From Arthrobacter sp. YN (GTDB lineage Bacteria; Actinomycetota; Actinomycetes; Actinomycetales; Micrococcaceae): a stretch of 64,000 nt of DNA. Below are positions 31,043 through 39,987 of this stretch, piece after piece. A program made the position numbers and the translations under genes. Numbering within the stretch: position 1 is the first letter of the stretch; each line of letters opens with the position of its first letter. The stretch spans positions 4,898,001 to 4,962,000 of the forward strand of contig NZ_CP022436.1 in NCBI RefSeq assembly GCF_002224285.1. The letters are read 5' to 3'. Under the pieces are notes generated by a model. It had not been told where the DNA came from, ran no database searches, and was given only the letters and a program-made list of their open reading frames with translations.

Positions 31043-33757
31043 CTACCTCGGGTCCAAGGCCACCGGCTTGAACTTTCCCGCACCCGTCCCGGAGTAGAGC
31101 AGCAGCGTTCCATCGCCGGCTATGCCCACGAGCGTCGGATCGCCTGTGCCCGTGAAAGCGTTGCCGAGGGCAGCGAAGGAGGTGAACATGTTCCATCCAG
31201 AGCCCAGGTACTGTCGGGTAAGGAACCCTCCGCTGCCGTTGCCCGGGTAGAGCCACAGTGCTCCGTCCGTCCCTCGGGCAAGGACATCTTCCCGGCCGTC
31301 ACCGTTGAAGTCGCTGCCCTGCATCACCGCATTGAAGATGTTCCACCCGGTACCGATCTGCTTCCATGGCTGGAATCCGCCGGCGCCATTTCCCGGGTAA
31401 AGCCACAAGGTTCCGTCCGCGGCGCGGGCCAGGATGTCGGCCTTTCCGTCACCGGAGAAGTCGCCCGGCGCCAGCATCTGCGTGAAGCCCTGCCAGCCAG
31501 TGCCGATCTGTTTGCGGGCAAGGAACTGGCCCTTCCCGTCGGTCGGGTACAGCCACAGCGTCCCATCGGAGGCCCTGGCCACAAGATCCGGGTGCTTATC
31601 GCCGTCGAAATCGCCCACGCTCACGACTGACGTGAAGACATTCCAGCCCGTCCCCACCTGCACGCGCGGCAAGAAGCCGCCCGAACCGTTGCCCGGGTAG
31701 AGCCACAGGATTCCGTTGGTGCCGCGGGCCAAAATGTCACCCACAGCGTCGCCGTCGAAATCCCCGGCCTCCCACACCTGGCTGAACTGGTTCCAGCCGG
31801 TTCCGATCGCCAGGCGGTCCGCGAAGCCGGTGCCGTCACCCGGATAAAGCGTCATGCTTGAACCGGCGCCGAGGACGTCAGCTTTGCCGTCGCCGGTAAA
31901 TTCCTGCCCGCCGACGATGTCGCCCGCCAGGTTCCACCCAGTCCCGACGGCGGTACGTGGCAAGAGGTTGCCCTTGCCATCGCCGGGATAGACGTAGAGG
32001 GTGCCGTCCGACGAACGGGCCAGGAGTCCTGCCGTCCCTCCCCCGAACGTCCCCGCCGCCGAAAGACTGGTGAACGCATCCCAGCCCTGGCCGATCTGCC
32101 GCTGGGCCAGGAAGCCGCCGGAGCCATTTCCTGGATAGAGCCACAGCCGGCCATCGGCTCCGCCTGCCACCAGGTCTGCCCGGCCATCCCCATTGAAGTC
32201 GCCGGGAGCCACCAACTGTGTGAAGCCCTGCCAGCCCACCCCTACCTGGCTACGTGGCAGGAACCCGCCCTTGCCGTTGCCCGGGTAGAGCCACAGAGCG
32301 CCGTCGCTGCTGCGCGCCAGAATGTCAGCGAAGCCGTCGCCGTTGAAATCGGAGGTGCCCAGTACCGCGTTGAAAATGTCCCAGCCACTGCCAATTCGCA
32401 CGGGATCTTCAAGGCGGTTTCCGGGCAGCCCTGCAGAGAGCAGAAGCGAACCGTCCGCTTCGCGGGAAAGGACGTCGGCAAGCTTGTCGCCGTCGAAATC
32501 GCCGGCGGAAAAGCTCATCCGTGTCTTCAGTTTGGTGTCAGCGTTGATGGTCACCGTGGCCGAGGTGGCACTGACCGAGTTGATGGTCACCCTGGTGCCC
32601 GTGTAGGTGGTGAAAGTGCTGCCCGCCTGCCAGGCGTGGTTCTGGCTGTACCAACCATTGAAAGGGGTGGTATCCGGCATGAGAATCAGTGACGAGGCGA
32701 TGGTGGCGCCGCCGCGCTGGACGATTTTGACGCCTTTGTTGCCGCCCGAGAGGTAGCTGTCGTAGGCACCCACCGGCTGCCGGAGTTCCAAGTAGTAGAC
32801 CTCCCTGCTCACAGGGTCCGTGAACTTGATGGCGCGCTGGGCCTCGGTTCCGCCCCAGGGCTTCAGGGTGTAGCTCTTGACTCCCGTCGCCACACCGGTG
32901 TCGCGGATTTCGTCGCCTCGCCCGAGGCCTCCATAGTCCCAAAACGTGGAGCTGATGACCGGCGAGTTCCACTGCGCAGCGCCCATGATGTCTGTGGTGT
33001 CGCCGTACTCGCGGATGTAGCAGGACGGGTCGGTGAACTGGCCATTGCTGTTGACGCCGACGTCGGACGCCCCACTGCGGCACTGCAGGGCATCAGCGTG
33101 CATCATGCCAATGACGTGCCCGAATTCATGGCTCATCACGTTGTTGGAGAAGTTGCTGATCTGCGGCATCAAGACGCGGCCACTGTAACTGCCGCTGCTG
33201 TAGCCGGCACCAAGCGCGTTCCCGGACAGAGTAGTGGTGGGAATGTAGATCACCAGCGCCGTATACGGGCTCGCGGACCACTTCAGCTCGCTGGTGATGG
33301 TGGAGATGATGGAACTGTAGCTGTCGGTCGACTTCGCCCTGGACTGGTGCCCGGCTACCTTGCTGGTCACGGTCATGGAGAGCTTGTTGGCCGACATCGC
33401 CTGCCAGTACTTGCTGGTGGCCGCCACGGTCTTTTCGGCGTCGGCCATGGAGACAGTGTTGGCGTTGTCCGCCAGCTTTGCCGTCACCAGCCGGACACGG
33501 ATGTCCCCGGCGGGGCCAATCGCTGCTGCACCGTCACGGAGGAGGGAGTCGACGTCGGACTGTCCCTTCGGCGCGTCATCAACCGGTGGCGTCTCGAACG
33601 TGTGATCGGAATGCGGGGTGCCCTCGACGAACTGGACATTCGGATTATCCGGACCTGGCACTGGAACGGCCGTGGCGGGGGCCTGAACAAAAAACAGGCC
33701 GGTGGCGAACACCACCAAGCCCGTGGACAGCGCGATCGATCGCCGCAAAACACCCAT
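31043..33757 (-). CDS. Secreted metzincin-type protease with ten VCBS/FG-GAP repeats
   Basis: 904 residues. Signal peptide: RRSIALSTGLVVFATGLFFV to about ATA. A prodomain-like segment of about 150 residues precedes the zinc site HEFGHVIGMMH (His210, His214, His220, Glu211), the metzincin HExxHxxGxxH pattern. From residue about 430 to the end are some ten 47-50-residue modules of the type GDFNGDGRADLVAGG plus RLWLYPGNGSGGF, a VCBS/FG-GAP propeller with Asp/Asn calcium loops. Modules four, five and ten have decayed calcium loops. It probably degrades or binds extracellular polymers. It is a stand-alone gene. Confidence 0.9.
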   Translation of the reverse strand: MGVLRRSIALSTGLVVFATGLFFVQAPATAVPVPGPDNPNVQFVEGTPHSDHTFETPPVDDAPKGQSDVDSLLRDGAAAIGPAGDIRVRLVTAKLADNANTVSMADAEKTVAATSKYWQAMSANKLSMTVTSKVAGHQSRAKSTDSYSSIISTITSELKWSASPYTALVIYIPTTTLSGNALGAGYSSGSYSGRVLMPQISNFSNNVMSHEFGHVIGMMHADALQCRSGASDVGVNSNGQFTDPSCYIREYGDTTDIMGAAQWNSPVISSTFWDYGGLGRGDEIRDTGVATGVKSYTLKPWGGTEAQRAIKFTDPVSREVYYLELRQPVGAYDSYLSGGNKGVKIVQRGGATIASSLILMPDTTPFNGWYSQNHAWQAGSTFTTYTGTRVTINSVSATSATVTINADTKLKTRMSFSAGDFDGDKLADVLSREADGSLLLSAGLPGNRLEDPVRIGSGWDIFNAVLGTSDFNGDGFADILARSSDGALWLYPGNGKGGFLPRSQVGVGWQGFTQLVAPGDFNGDGRADLVAGGADGRLWLYPGNGSGGFLAQRQIGQGWDAFTSLSAAGTFGGGTAGLLARSSDGTLYVYPGDGKGNLLPRTAVGTGWNLAGDIVGGQEFTGDGKADVLGAGSSMTLYPGDGTGFADRLAIGTGWNQFSQVWEAGDFDGDAVGDILARGTNGILWLYPGNGSGGFLPRVQVGTGWNVFTSVVSVGDFDGDKHPDLVARASDGTLWLYPTDGKGQFLARKQIGTGWQGFTQMLAPGDFSGDGKADILARAADGTLWLYPGNGAGGFQPWKQIGTGWNIFNAVMQGSDFNGDGREDVLARGTDGALWLYPGNGSGGFLTRQYLGSGWNMFTSFAALGNAFTGTGDPTLVGIAGDGTLLLYSGTGAGKFKPVALDPR

Positions 33758-33985
33758 TGAATCTCCCCGGGGACGGAGCCTGTGGTTCCTGTGAGTCTCA
33801 AGAACCGAGATCAGGCTACAGCCGCACCCGCAATGCGCCGGGAAGGCGGGGCTTGGTCACCGGAAATGCAACCAACCCGGAATGCTAACCGGACCCTAAC
33901 CACCCCGAAATACCGTGGCAACATTGCCGCGCCACACTGGAAGAGCCGGCAAGTGCAGGCACCAGCTCCAGCCCAGGAGGCCACC

Positions 33986-34222
33986 ATGTTGAAGGAAGTC
34001 ACAACACACACAACACGAATACGCGCGATCAGCCAGCTCCACCGTGGAGACGAGATCGAAGCCCGACTGTCCGTGGGACCCGCCTATGATGACGTGGTCA
34101 TCCGCCGCGGACAGGTCCAGGAAACCGCGCCGGGAATCGGCGTTGTCTGGATCATGGATCACGCCTCCGGGATGAGGAAAGCCATCAATACCGACGAATG
34201 CAGTGTTTGGCGCGTCGCCTGA
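33986..34222 (+). CDS. Small hypothetical SH3-like protein
   Basis: 78 residues: TTHTTRIRAISQLHRGDEIE, then DVVIRRGQVQETAPGIGVVW and TDECSVWRVA. Alternating hydrophobic strands and the HRGDEIEARLS-type turn suggest a small beta barrel, perhaps nucleic-acid or ribosome-associated, but I recognise no named family. The ATG was set by AGGAGG five bases upstream. The 228 bases before it, back to the protease start, hold no other gene, though the same frame is open upstream without a ribosome site. Confidence 0.7.
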   Translation: MLKEVTTHTTRIRAISQLHRGDEIEARLSVGPAYDDVVIRRGQVQETAPGIGVVWIMDHASGMRKAINTDECSVWRVA

Positions 34223-34245
34223 ACCGGCTTGACCCCAAACCCTGC

Positions 34246-34533
34246 TCAGCCGCCGGCCACGGACTGGACTATCAGGACCTCCTGGCCGGCCGCGACCTCC
34301 GTATCAAGACCCTTCAGACGCCGGACCTCATCACCGTTCACGTAAATATTCACGAAACGGCGGAGTGTCCCGGTTTCATCCCGCAAGCGCCTGGCCAACA
34401 CCGGATAATCTCCGGTCACCGCATCAAGCAACTGTCCAACGGTCACAGCCCCGTCGGCGGACGCAGTCAGATAGGACTGTCCGCCGACGAGTGGCTGCAG
34501 GACACCAGGCAACAGGACCGTAAAGTCAGCCAC
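34246..34533 (-). CDS. MoaD/ThiS-like sulfur-carrier protein
   Basis: A 95-residue ubiquitin-fold protein ending in IVQSVAGG. The C-terminal Gly-Gly is what is adenylated and thiocarboxylated in MoaD, ThiS and relatives. The fold is visible as DFTVLLPGVLQPLVGG, LLDAVTGDYPVLARRL and FVNIYVNGDEVRRL. A GTG start seven bases after the upstream stop is preferred to an ATG that would overlap it. There is no moa or thi gene nearby; its partner is the BNR-propeller gene upstream on the same strand. The activating E1-like enzyme must be elsewhere. Confidence 0.82.
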   Translation of the reverse strand: MADFTVLLPGVLQPLVGGQSYLTASADGAVTVGQLLDAVTGDYPVLARRLRDETGTLRRFVNIYVNGDEVRRLKGLDTEVAAGQEVLIVQSVAGG

Positions 34534-34540
34534 AACGGGC

Positions 34541-35788
34541 CTAACCAGGTACCGGGGCGCTGGCTTGATCGCCAGGAGTGGGGTCAATCTCCTGGGCCGC
34601 TGCCTCCACTATCACTGCGGCTTCGGCAATCACAGTGGCTTCCGCCGCAGCCAGTGGGGCTTCCACGCCTGCTGCGTTGTCCACCACGACGGCGGCCCTC
34701 ACGCACAGGACGTCCGGCAAATGCGAGGCCACTTCAGTAAAGGTCCCGCCTTCGTCGGCGCTGGCGTAGACCGCACCTCCACGGGTCCCGAAATACACGC
34801 CAACAGGTTCTGCCGTGTCCACGGACGCGGCGTCGCGCAGGACAGCGTTGTATTCGTGGTCCGGCAGGCCGGCATGAAGTTCTGTCCAGGTGTTGCCGGC
34901 GTCGTTGGTGCGGTGAACACTGAGCTTGCTGTCCGGCGGGATGCGTTCTCCATCAGCCTTCAACGGAACCACCCACGCTGTTCCTTCACGCCGCGGGTGC
35001 GTCAGCATGACAAAGCCGAAGTCCGCAGGCAGCCCGTCCGCGATGGAATCCCAGTTCTCCCCGTTGTCATCCGTGCGGTACACGCCGTGATGGTTCTGCG
35101 CGTACAAACGGCCCTCGACGGCGGCGTCCGCTGCGATCTTGTGGACACACTGGCCGAACTCCGGGTTGGGATCGGGCATGAAGTAGGCCGAGATTCCTTT
35201 GTTCCGGGGCTCCCAGGAGGTTCCGCCGTCGAGCGATCGGTAAACGCCGCCCGTGCTCATGGCGATGTGGACCTTTTCTCCGGACGGATCAACCACAATC
35301 GAGTGCGCTGCCGCGCCGCCATAGCCGGCACCCCACTCGCTGCGATGCGGGTGGTCCCACAGCCCGCGGTTGAGCTCAAAGTGCTCGCCGCCGTCGGTGG
35401 ACTTCCATACTGAAATCGGCTCGCACCCGGCCCAGACAACCCCCGGGCGGGAGTCGGCGTCGGGGTAGATCTGCCAAACGCGCTCCAGGGCGGCGTCAGT
35501 GCCATCCGGGAATTTGATGGCGCCTTGCTCGGGCTCGGTCCAGGTGTCACCCAGGTCATCGGAGTGCGCCACGGTGGGTCCCCAATGCTCTGATCGCACG
35601 CCCACCATGATCCGGGTTTTGCCGCCCCTCGTGTCTATCCCGATGCTGGGAATCTCGCTCATCAGGAAGTGCGGGCCGGAGAGGGACCATTCCTTACGGT
35701 CCGGGCTGGTTGCCAGCCACAGGCCTTTCTTGGTCCCGATCGCAATGACATAACTCTCTGCGGTATCTGCGGTTGCCATGCGTCCCAT
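34541..35788 (-). CDS. BNR/sortilin-type beta-propeller protein
   Basis: 415 residues of sialidase-like propeller blades with repeated S/T-x-D-x-G-x-x-W Asp-boxes: HSDDLGDTWTE, STDGGEHFEL, SLDGGTSWEP, TDDNGENWDS, TNDAGNTWTE and SADEGGTFTE. No catalytic Arg triad of a true sialidase is visible, so enzyme activity is not implied. It has no signal peptide, suggesting a cytoplasmic propeller. Starts at 35788 or 35779 are nearly equivalent. It is followed after seven bases by the MoaD-like gene, and the two look like one operon. Confidence 0.82.
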   Translation of the reverse strand: MGRMATADTAESYVIAIGTKKGLWLATSPDRKEWSLSGPHFLMSEIPSIGIDTRGGKTRIMVGVRSEHWGPTVAHSDDLGDTWTEPEQGAIKFPDGTDAALERVWQIYPDADSRPGVVWAGCEPISVWKSTDGGEHFELNRGLWDHPHRSEWGAGYGGAAAHSIVVDPSGEKVHIAMSTGGVYRSLDGGTSWEPRNKGISAYFMPDPNPEFGQCVHKIAADAAVEGRLYAQNHHGVYRTDDNGENWDSIADGLPADFGFVMLTHPRREGTAWVVPLKADGERIPPDSKLSVHRTNDAGNTWTELHAGLPDHEYNAVLRDAASVDTAEPVGVYFGTRGGAVYASADEGGTFTEVASHLPDVLCVRAAVVVDNAAGVEAPLAAAEATVIAEAAVIVEAAAQEIDPTPGDQASAPVPG

Positions 35789-36095
35789 CGAACCATCAGG
35801 GCGGGTGGGTGGCAACGGTTTTTGGTCGTATGTGGATAGTTCAGTTCCAAGGCAAGAACAACCCTTACGGTTACAGTGTGGCCAAACTCCAGATCGTGAC
35901 GCGAAAATCGAGAAAACTTTTAAGGAACTAAAGCGACCAACCTCCACCGGCACTGGAGAAAACGTGCTTGACTGTGGTTTTGCGGTCATGAGACCGGAAC
36001 AACTTGTTGGGGGATCAGATGTTTTGCGAGGTCAAAGAGCCATGAGGCCATCACGAGGGAACTCCGCGGTTGTAGCCCGGTAGCGGGGCCGCGTC
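35789..36095. other. Non-coding interval, divergent promoters
   Basis: This 307-base stretch separates the propeller operon from the diguanylate cyclase gene. It is AT-richer in the middle (35880-35940). A TTGACT with no good partner lies near 35966. I see no gene, no clear riboswitch fold and no repeat. Confidence 0.5.
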
Positions 36096-37304
36096 GTGAT
36101 TGCAGTTTCGCTGCAAGAGGGAACGATTGTTCTGGACCCCTTCTCCGTCAGGATGGTCCTCGGCTTGGTCATTCTGACCCTGATCGTCATTTCCTGTGTC
36201 TCGTCCCAGCGGAGACGCTCACCCTACGCCGAGTGGTGGCGGGTAGCCCTATGCCTCTTCTTAGTCGGCAATGCCGCCTTCCTGCTGAACGGTACTGGTT
36301 TCCAGCTGTGGGCCAACCCCTTGGGCAAGGCCCTGGTCGTTGCCGGAACCTTCTGCATCTGGGCGGGAGCGCGCACCCTGCGCGACCACCGGGTGCATCC
36401 TTGGTTTCTGGCGGCCGCGTCCATTCCCAGTTGTGTTGCATCCGCTCTGGATGACCCGGGGAACAACGTGTGGTCCGGCGGTTTGGTTTACTTGGGCCTG
36501 ACCACGCTGGGAATCGCGTTGGCGGGGCTGGAACTCTGGTTCGCCAAACCCGTCCGGTCCAGGATTACCAGGTTCCTGTCGATCATTGCCGGGCTGACAG
36601 CCTTGTACTACCTTTTCCGGACCATCAGCTTTGTCCTGGACGGGCCCACCAGCCAGGTGTTCCGAGCATTCTTTGGGTACGCGCCGGCCGCTCTCATGCA
36701 TTTGATCCTGCTGGTGGCAGTGTCCTCCACCATGAATACGCTCAGCAACAAGCAGTTGATCAAACGCCTCCGGGAACGTGCCGATCGTGACCACCTGACG
36801 GGCCTGCTTAACCGGGGTGCCTTCCTGGAGCTGGCCACCCGGTCTCTTGCGGATTCGTCCCCGCGGGGTGCGGCGCTGATCCTTGCGGACTTGGACAACT
36901 TCAAAGCCGTCAACGATGAGCATGGCCACGCGGCCGGCGACTCCGCGCTCCGGGCTTTTGCTGCGGCCTGCACTTCGTCGGTCAGGTCGTCAGACCTCGT
37001 GGCGCGGTATGGCGGGGAAGAATTCGTCCTGCTGCTGCCGGGAGCGACACAACAACGGGCCGAATCCATCGCGTCCGAAATCAGTGGTCGGCTGGCAGCC
37101 ATGAAGGGTCCCGATGGCCTGCCGTTCCCCACAGTGAGCTACGGCGTGACGTCCACCGGCGCGGACGTCCAGGACCTGGCATTCATGATCAATGTGGCAG
37201 ACGCCGCCCTCTACAGTGCCAAGGCCCAAGGACGGAACAGGGTTGTAGGCGCGGACCCCGCGGAGGCGGAGTCCGCGGCTGAAGCCAGCCGCCCGCCGTC
37301 GTAA
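36096..37304 (+). CDS. Membrane-bound diguanylate cyclase
   Basis: 402 residues. Six or seven hydrophobic helices fill residues 18-215 (MVLGLVILTLIVISCVSSQR; VALCLFLVGNAAFLLNG; and so on), followed by a GGDEF domain (DHLTGLLNRGAFLELA to AKAQGRNRV). The active-site loop is GGEEF at 306-310 and the inhibitory I-site RSSD at 297-300 is intact, so it should make c-di-GMP and be product-inhibited. There is no EAL domain. The sensory signal read by the membrane part is unknown. The GTG start lacks a strong ribosome site; an internal start is possible. Confidence 0.88.
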   Translation: MIAVSLQEGTIVLDPFSVRMVLGLVILTLIVISCVSSQRRRSPYAEWWRVALCLFLVGNAAFLLNGTGFQLWANPLGKALVVAGTFCIWAGARTLRDHRVHPWFLAAASIPSCVASALDDPGNNVWSGGLVYLGLTTLGIALAGLELWFAKPVRSRITRFLSIIAGLTALYYLFRTISFVLDGPTSQVFRAFFGYAPAALMHLILLVAVSSTMNTLSNKQLIKRLRERADRDHLTGLLNRGAFLELATRSLADSSPRGAALILADLDNFKAVNDEHGHAAGDSALRAFAAACTSSVRSSDLVARYGGEEFVLLLPGATQQRAESIASEISGRLAAMKGPDGLPFPTVSYGVTSTGADVQDLAFMINVADAALYSAKAQGRNRVVGADPAEAESAAEASRPPS

Positions 37305-37308
37305 TTAG

Positions 37309-37401
37309 GAGTCCGCCTACCTGGCCATCGGTGAGCGCACCAACGCCAACGGCTCCGCGGCGGCGGTGCCGGGCTTGGAGAAAGTCACGAGTCAAGGGTA
37401 G
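37309..37401 (+). pseudogene. Short relic of methionine synthase metH
   Basis: Reading from GAG at 37309 to TAG at 37399-37401 gives ESAYLAIGERTNANGS followed by unrelated residues. The stretch YLAIGERTNANGS is the folate-binding-domain motif of actinobacterial cobalamin-dependent methionine synthase, which normally continues as KAFREAML. Only about 45-60 bases remain recognisable and there is no start codon. It follows the cyclase gene by four bases. This is best explained as a scar left by deletion or recombination involving metH. Confidence 0.7.
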
Positions 37402-37522
37402 GTCGTTCACTGCCCGCGGGCGCTTGGTATCGCGTTGTGTGACGTTATGCCTAGGCTGTGGGTGGCAAGTGGGACTGGTCCCACCCGTGGAGCACGAAGA
37501 ACAACAGTGACGGAGAGCGACG

Positions 37523-38302
37523 ATGACTGAAGCAAACACCAATGCACGTGCACAACAGCTGAAAGCCCTGCACGAAGCCCCTGAAATCCTGAGTGTGGTT
37601 AACGTGTGGGACGCCATCAGTGCCCGCACGATTGCAGGACTTCCTGAAACGAAGGCCATCGCCACTGCAGGGCATTCCATTGCGGCAGCCTTCGGCTATG
37701 CCGACGGAACCATGCCCCTGGACGTGGCGCTGGACGGAGTGAAGCGCATTGTCGACGCCGTGGATCTCCCGGTCACCGCAGACCTGGACGATGGCTACGA
37801 CAACCCTGCCGAAACCATCCGCCGGGCGATTGGGATCGGCGTGGTGGGCGCGAACGTTGAAGACCGCTTGCGGCCCTTCGATGAAGCCGTTGCCCGCGTG
37901 CAGGACATCATCTCGGCTGCTGCCGGGGAAGGCATCCCGTTCCAGCTGAATGCGCGCACCGACGCGATTGCCCGGGGTGGAGACCGGCCGATTGAGGAGA
38001 GCATTCAGGACGCCATCGCCCGGGGACGTGCCTTCCTGGACGCCGGAGCTTCGCTGGTCTTCGTGCCAGGTGCCATGACCCGTGAGGTCATCGAGCCCTT
38101 GGTGGAAGGCCTCGGGCACGGGAAGCTCTCCGTGATCGGCGCGCCGGGAGCGCTGCCGGCCGCAGAGCTTCAGGAACTTGGCGTGGCACGTGTGTCCTAC
38201 GGTCCGTTCACCCAGCGGGTGGCCCTGCGTGCGCTTCAGGATCTGGCCTCGGATCTGTACGGCTCCGGTGTCATCCCTGCCGACACTCCGGCGCTGAACT
38301 AG
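37523..38302 (+). CDS. Isocitrate lyase/PEP mutase-superfamily protein
   Basis: A 259-residue TIM barrel. VVNVWDAISARTIAGLPETK and the metal/phosphate motif TADLDDGYDNPAETIRR match the PEP mutase / oxaloacetate hydrolase / 2-methylisocitrate-lyase-like branch. QLNARTDAIARGG is the expected Arg-containing strand. The KKCGH motif of isocitrate lyase is absent. It probably cleaves or forms a C-C bond next to a 2-oxo acid; the substrate is unknown. A GGAGAG site precedes the ATG. It is convergent with the LysR gene. Confidence 0.83.
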   Translation: MTEANTNARAQQLKALHEAPEILSVVNVWDAISARTIAGLPETKAIATAGHSIAAAFGYADGTMPLDVALDGVKRIVDAVDLPVTADLDDGYDNPAETIRRAIGIGVVGANVEDRLRPFDEAVARVQDIISAAAGEGIPFQLNARTDAIARGGDRPIEESIQDAIARGRAFLDAGASLVFVPGAMTREVIEPLVEGLGHGKLSVIGAPGALPAAELQELGVARVSYGPFTQRVALRALQDLASDLYGSGVIPADTPALN

Positions 38303-38355
38303 CACCGCCTGCGTGTGCCTGCCTGTACCTGTCCCGTCCGCGAAGACGGGACAAG

Positions 38356-39279
38356 TCAGGAAGCCGAACGGGTATCGAACGCCGCCGCGGATTCCCTGAG
38401 CAGCCGGGCCACCGTGTCCACGGGCAGGCTGGCTGCCCGTCGCCGATCGAAGCGTCGCAGGGCGATATGGCGGGTGCCCAACCCCGGAACGTCCAGGATG
38501 TCCACATGGTCGTGGACAACGCCGGTGAGCGCCAAGGTGGGCACAATGGCCACCCCCTCGCCGGCAGCGACGAGTGCCAGCGCGGTGAGGGTGTCGTGGT
38601 ACTGATGAACAGTCTCAATCCGGGCACCTGTCGAGTGGCGGAGACGTCCGAGCACTGCAGTATTGGCTGCTGACGGCTCCACCCCCAGCCACGGCAGGTG
38701 CAAGCGACTTAGATCGATGTTGTCCGTGCCGAGCAGGCTTCCTGCGGGCACCACCAGCTTCCATGGTTCGTCCAGCAGGGGCTCCTGGACCATTCCGGCC
38801 GCCATCGGATGCTGCTCTGCCGCCGTCGAATCCTGTTCGATGACCACAGCATCCAGCTGTCGCTGGCGGAGCAGCCGCATCACCGCTGGGAAGCTGTCCT
38901 CAACGATCTGTATCTGCAGCTGAGGGTATTGGCTGCGCCACTCGGGAAGTCGCGGGATCACCACTGTGCGCATGAAACTGGTGAATCCGCCCACCCGCAC
39001 GACTCCTGCGATGTTGACCTCGCTTTGCATCCGGGCGCGGGCGACGTTGAGTGCCCGTTCTATCTCTTCCCCTGCCTCTGCCATGGCCAAGCCGGCGGGT
39101 GTGAGCATTGATCCTTTAGGGGTGCGCAGGAGTAATGCCTGACCTGCCTCAGTCTCGAGTTTGCTGAGCTGCTGCGACACCGCAGACGGCGTAATCCGCA
39201 GTTCGTCAGCCGCCGCCAGAACGCCTCCAGTGCGGGCGACAGCAAGAAGAACCAGCAACCGGCGTGGGTCCACATCCAT
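38356..39279 (-). CDS. LysR-family transcriptional regulator
   Basis: 307 residues. The N-terminal winged helix carries GVLAAADELRITPSAVSQQL, with the LysR hinge helix after it. The effector-binding domain follows from about residue 90 (VRVGGFTSFMRTVVIPRLPE). The ATG was chosen because AGGAG lies eight bases upstream; a GTG nine bases earlier overlaps that site. It is divergent from a small membrane-protein gene, the usual LysR target position. The ligand is unknown. Confidence 0.87.
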   Translation of the reverse strand: MDVDPRRLLVLLAVARTGGVLAAADELRITPSAVSQQLSKLETEAGQALLLRTPKGSMLTPAGLAMAEAGEEIERALNVARARMQSEVNIAGVVRVGGFTSFMRTVVIPRLPEWRSQYPQLQIQIVEDSFPAVMRLLRQRQLDAVVIEQDSTAAEQHPMAAGMVQEPLLDEPWKLVVPAGSLLGTDNIDLSRLHLPWLGVEPSAANTAVLGRLRHSTGARIETVHQYHDTLTALALVAAGEGVAIVPTLALTGVVHDHVDILDVPGLGTRHIALRRFDRRRAASLPVDTVARLLRESAAAFDTRSAS

Positions 39280-39461
39280 GTTAAGCACTCCTAAACACGG
39301 TCTTCAGAATATTGCAATTGATCTAAAGGTCATCGTCACTCAATATTGACTCAAAAGCACGATTCAGCAACGCAACACCGTCTAGCGAATCAAGCCTCCA
39401 CTCCGTACCACACGCCGCCCGCCGGCGTCATCGGGGTGCCCAAAATCTTGAAAGGACTCCC
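39280..39461. promoter_or_regulatory. LysR divergent control region
   Basis: An AT-rich stretch between the LysR gene and the small membrane-protein gene. It contains the palindromes ATTGCAAT (39311-39318) and CAATATTG (39341-39348), 30 bases apart. TTGACT at 39346 may be a -35. These are plausible recognition and activation sites for the LysR protein. Confidence 0.35.
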
Positions 39462-39836
39462 ATGGAACTGCTGTTCGAAATCACCGGCTGGGCCGGCGCA
39501 GTGGCAATGCTCGGCGGCTACATGGCAGTGTCCATGGGCTGGTTGCAGGCAGGCACCACCTTCCAGACCGTGAACCTCTTTGGTTCGTGCGCCTTCATCG
39601 TCAACGGCACGCTCCATGGGGCCTGGCCCTCCGTGGCGACCAACGTAGCGTGGTTCCTCATCTCCGCTGTGGCACTTCTCCGGATGCGGGCCAAGGAAGG
39701 CCCCGCGCAGCGGCCTGCGCAGCCCGTGCAGGCTGAGCAGGTGACGCCCCATGCTCACGAGATCCACTCTCTTGCCCCCGACACTGCCGCCCAGGTCATC
39801 GTCGCGCCCGCTCGCCCAATCGCCAGCTGCGCCTAG
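39462..39836 (+). CDS. CBU_0592-like small membrane protein
   Basis: 124 residues with three hydrophobic helices (LLFEITGWAGAVAMLGGYMA, TVNLFGSCAFIVNGTLHG, NVAWFLISAVALLRMRA) and a cytoplasmic Ala/Pro/Gln tail. The helix-gap-helix pattern resembles the CBU_0592 / PnuC-like half-transporter group, whose function is not established. Divergence from the LysR gene suggests it is the regulated target. The 151 bases after it hold only the promoter region of the next gene. Confidence 0.65.
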   Translation: MELLFEITGWAGAVAMLGGYMAVSMGWLQAGTTFQTVNLFGSCAFIVNGTLHGAWPSVATNVAWFLISAVALLRMRAKEGPAQRPAQPVQAEQVTPHAHEIHSLAPDTAAQVIVAPARPIASCA

Positions 39837-39987
39837 CCCGACCGCAAGCCGCGCCTGGTCCCGGCGCCACGAGCAGTCCTTCCGCAATGAACGGTCCGGG
39901 CATCACAAAAGGTAACGTCCCGCCGTCGTCCGCGGGACCGGAGCCTATTCTGGGCAAGTAGCCGACGCCCAACCGTGAAGGAAGCCC

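Noticed and set aside
34541-35788. Exo-alpha-sialidase
   Set aside because: Only Asp-box propeller repeats are visible. The catalytic Arg triad, Tyr/Glu pair and export signal were not found.
35789-36095. c-di-GMP riboswitch upstream of the GGDEF gene
   Set aside because: I looked for the GCA-rich conserved core and paired stems and could not build a convincing fold.
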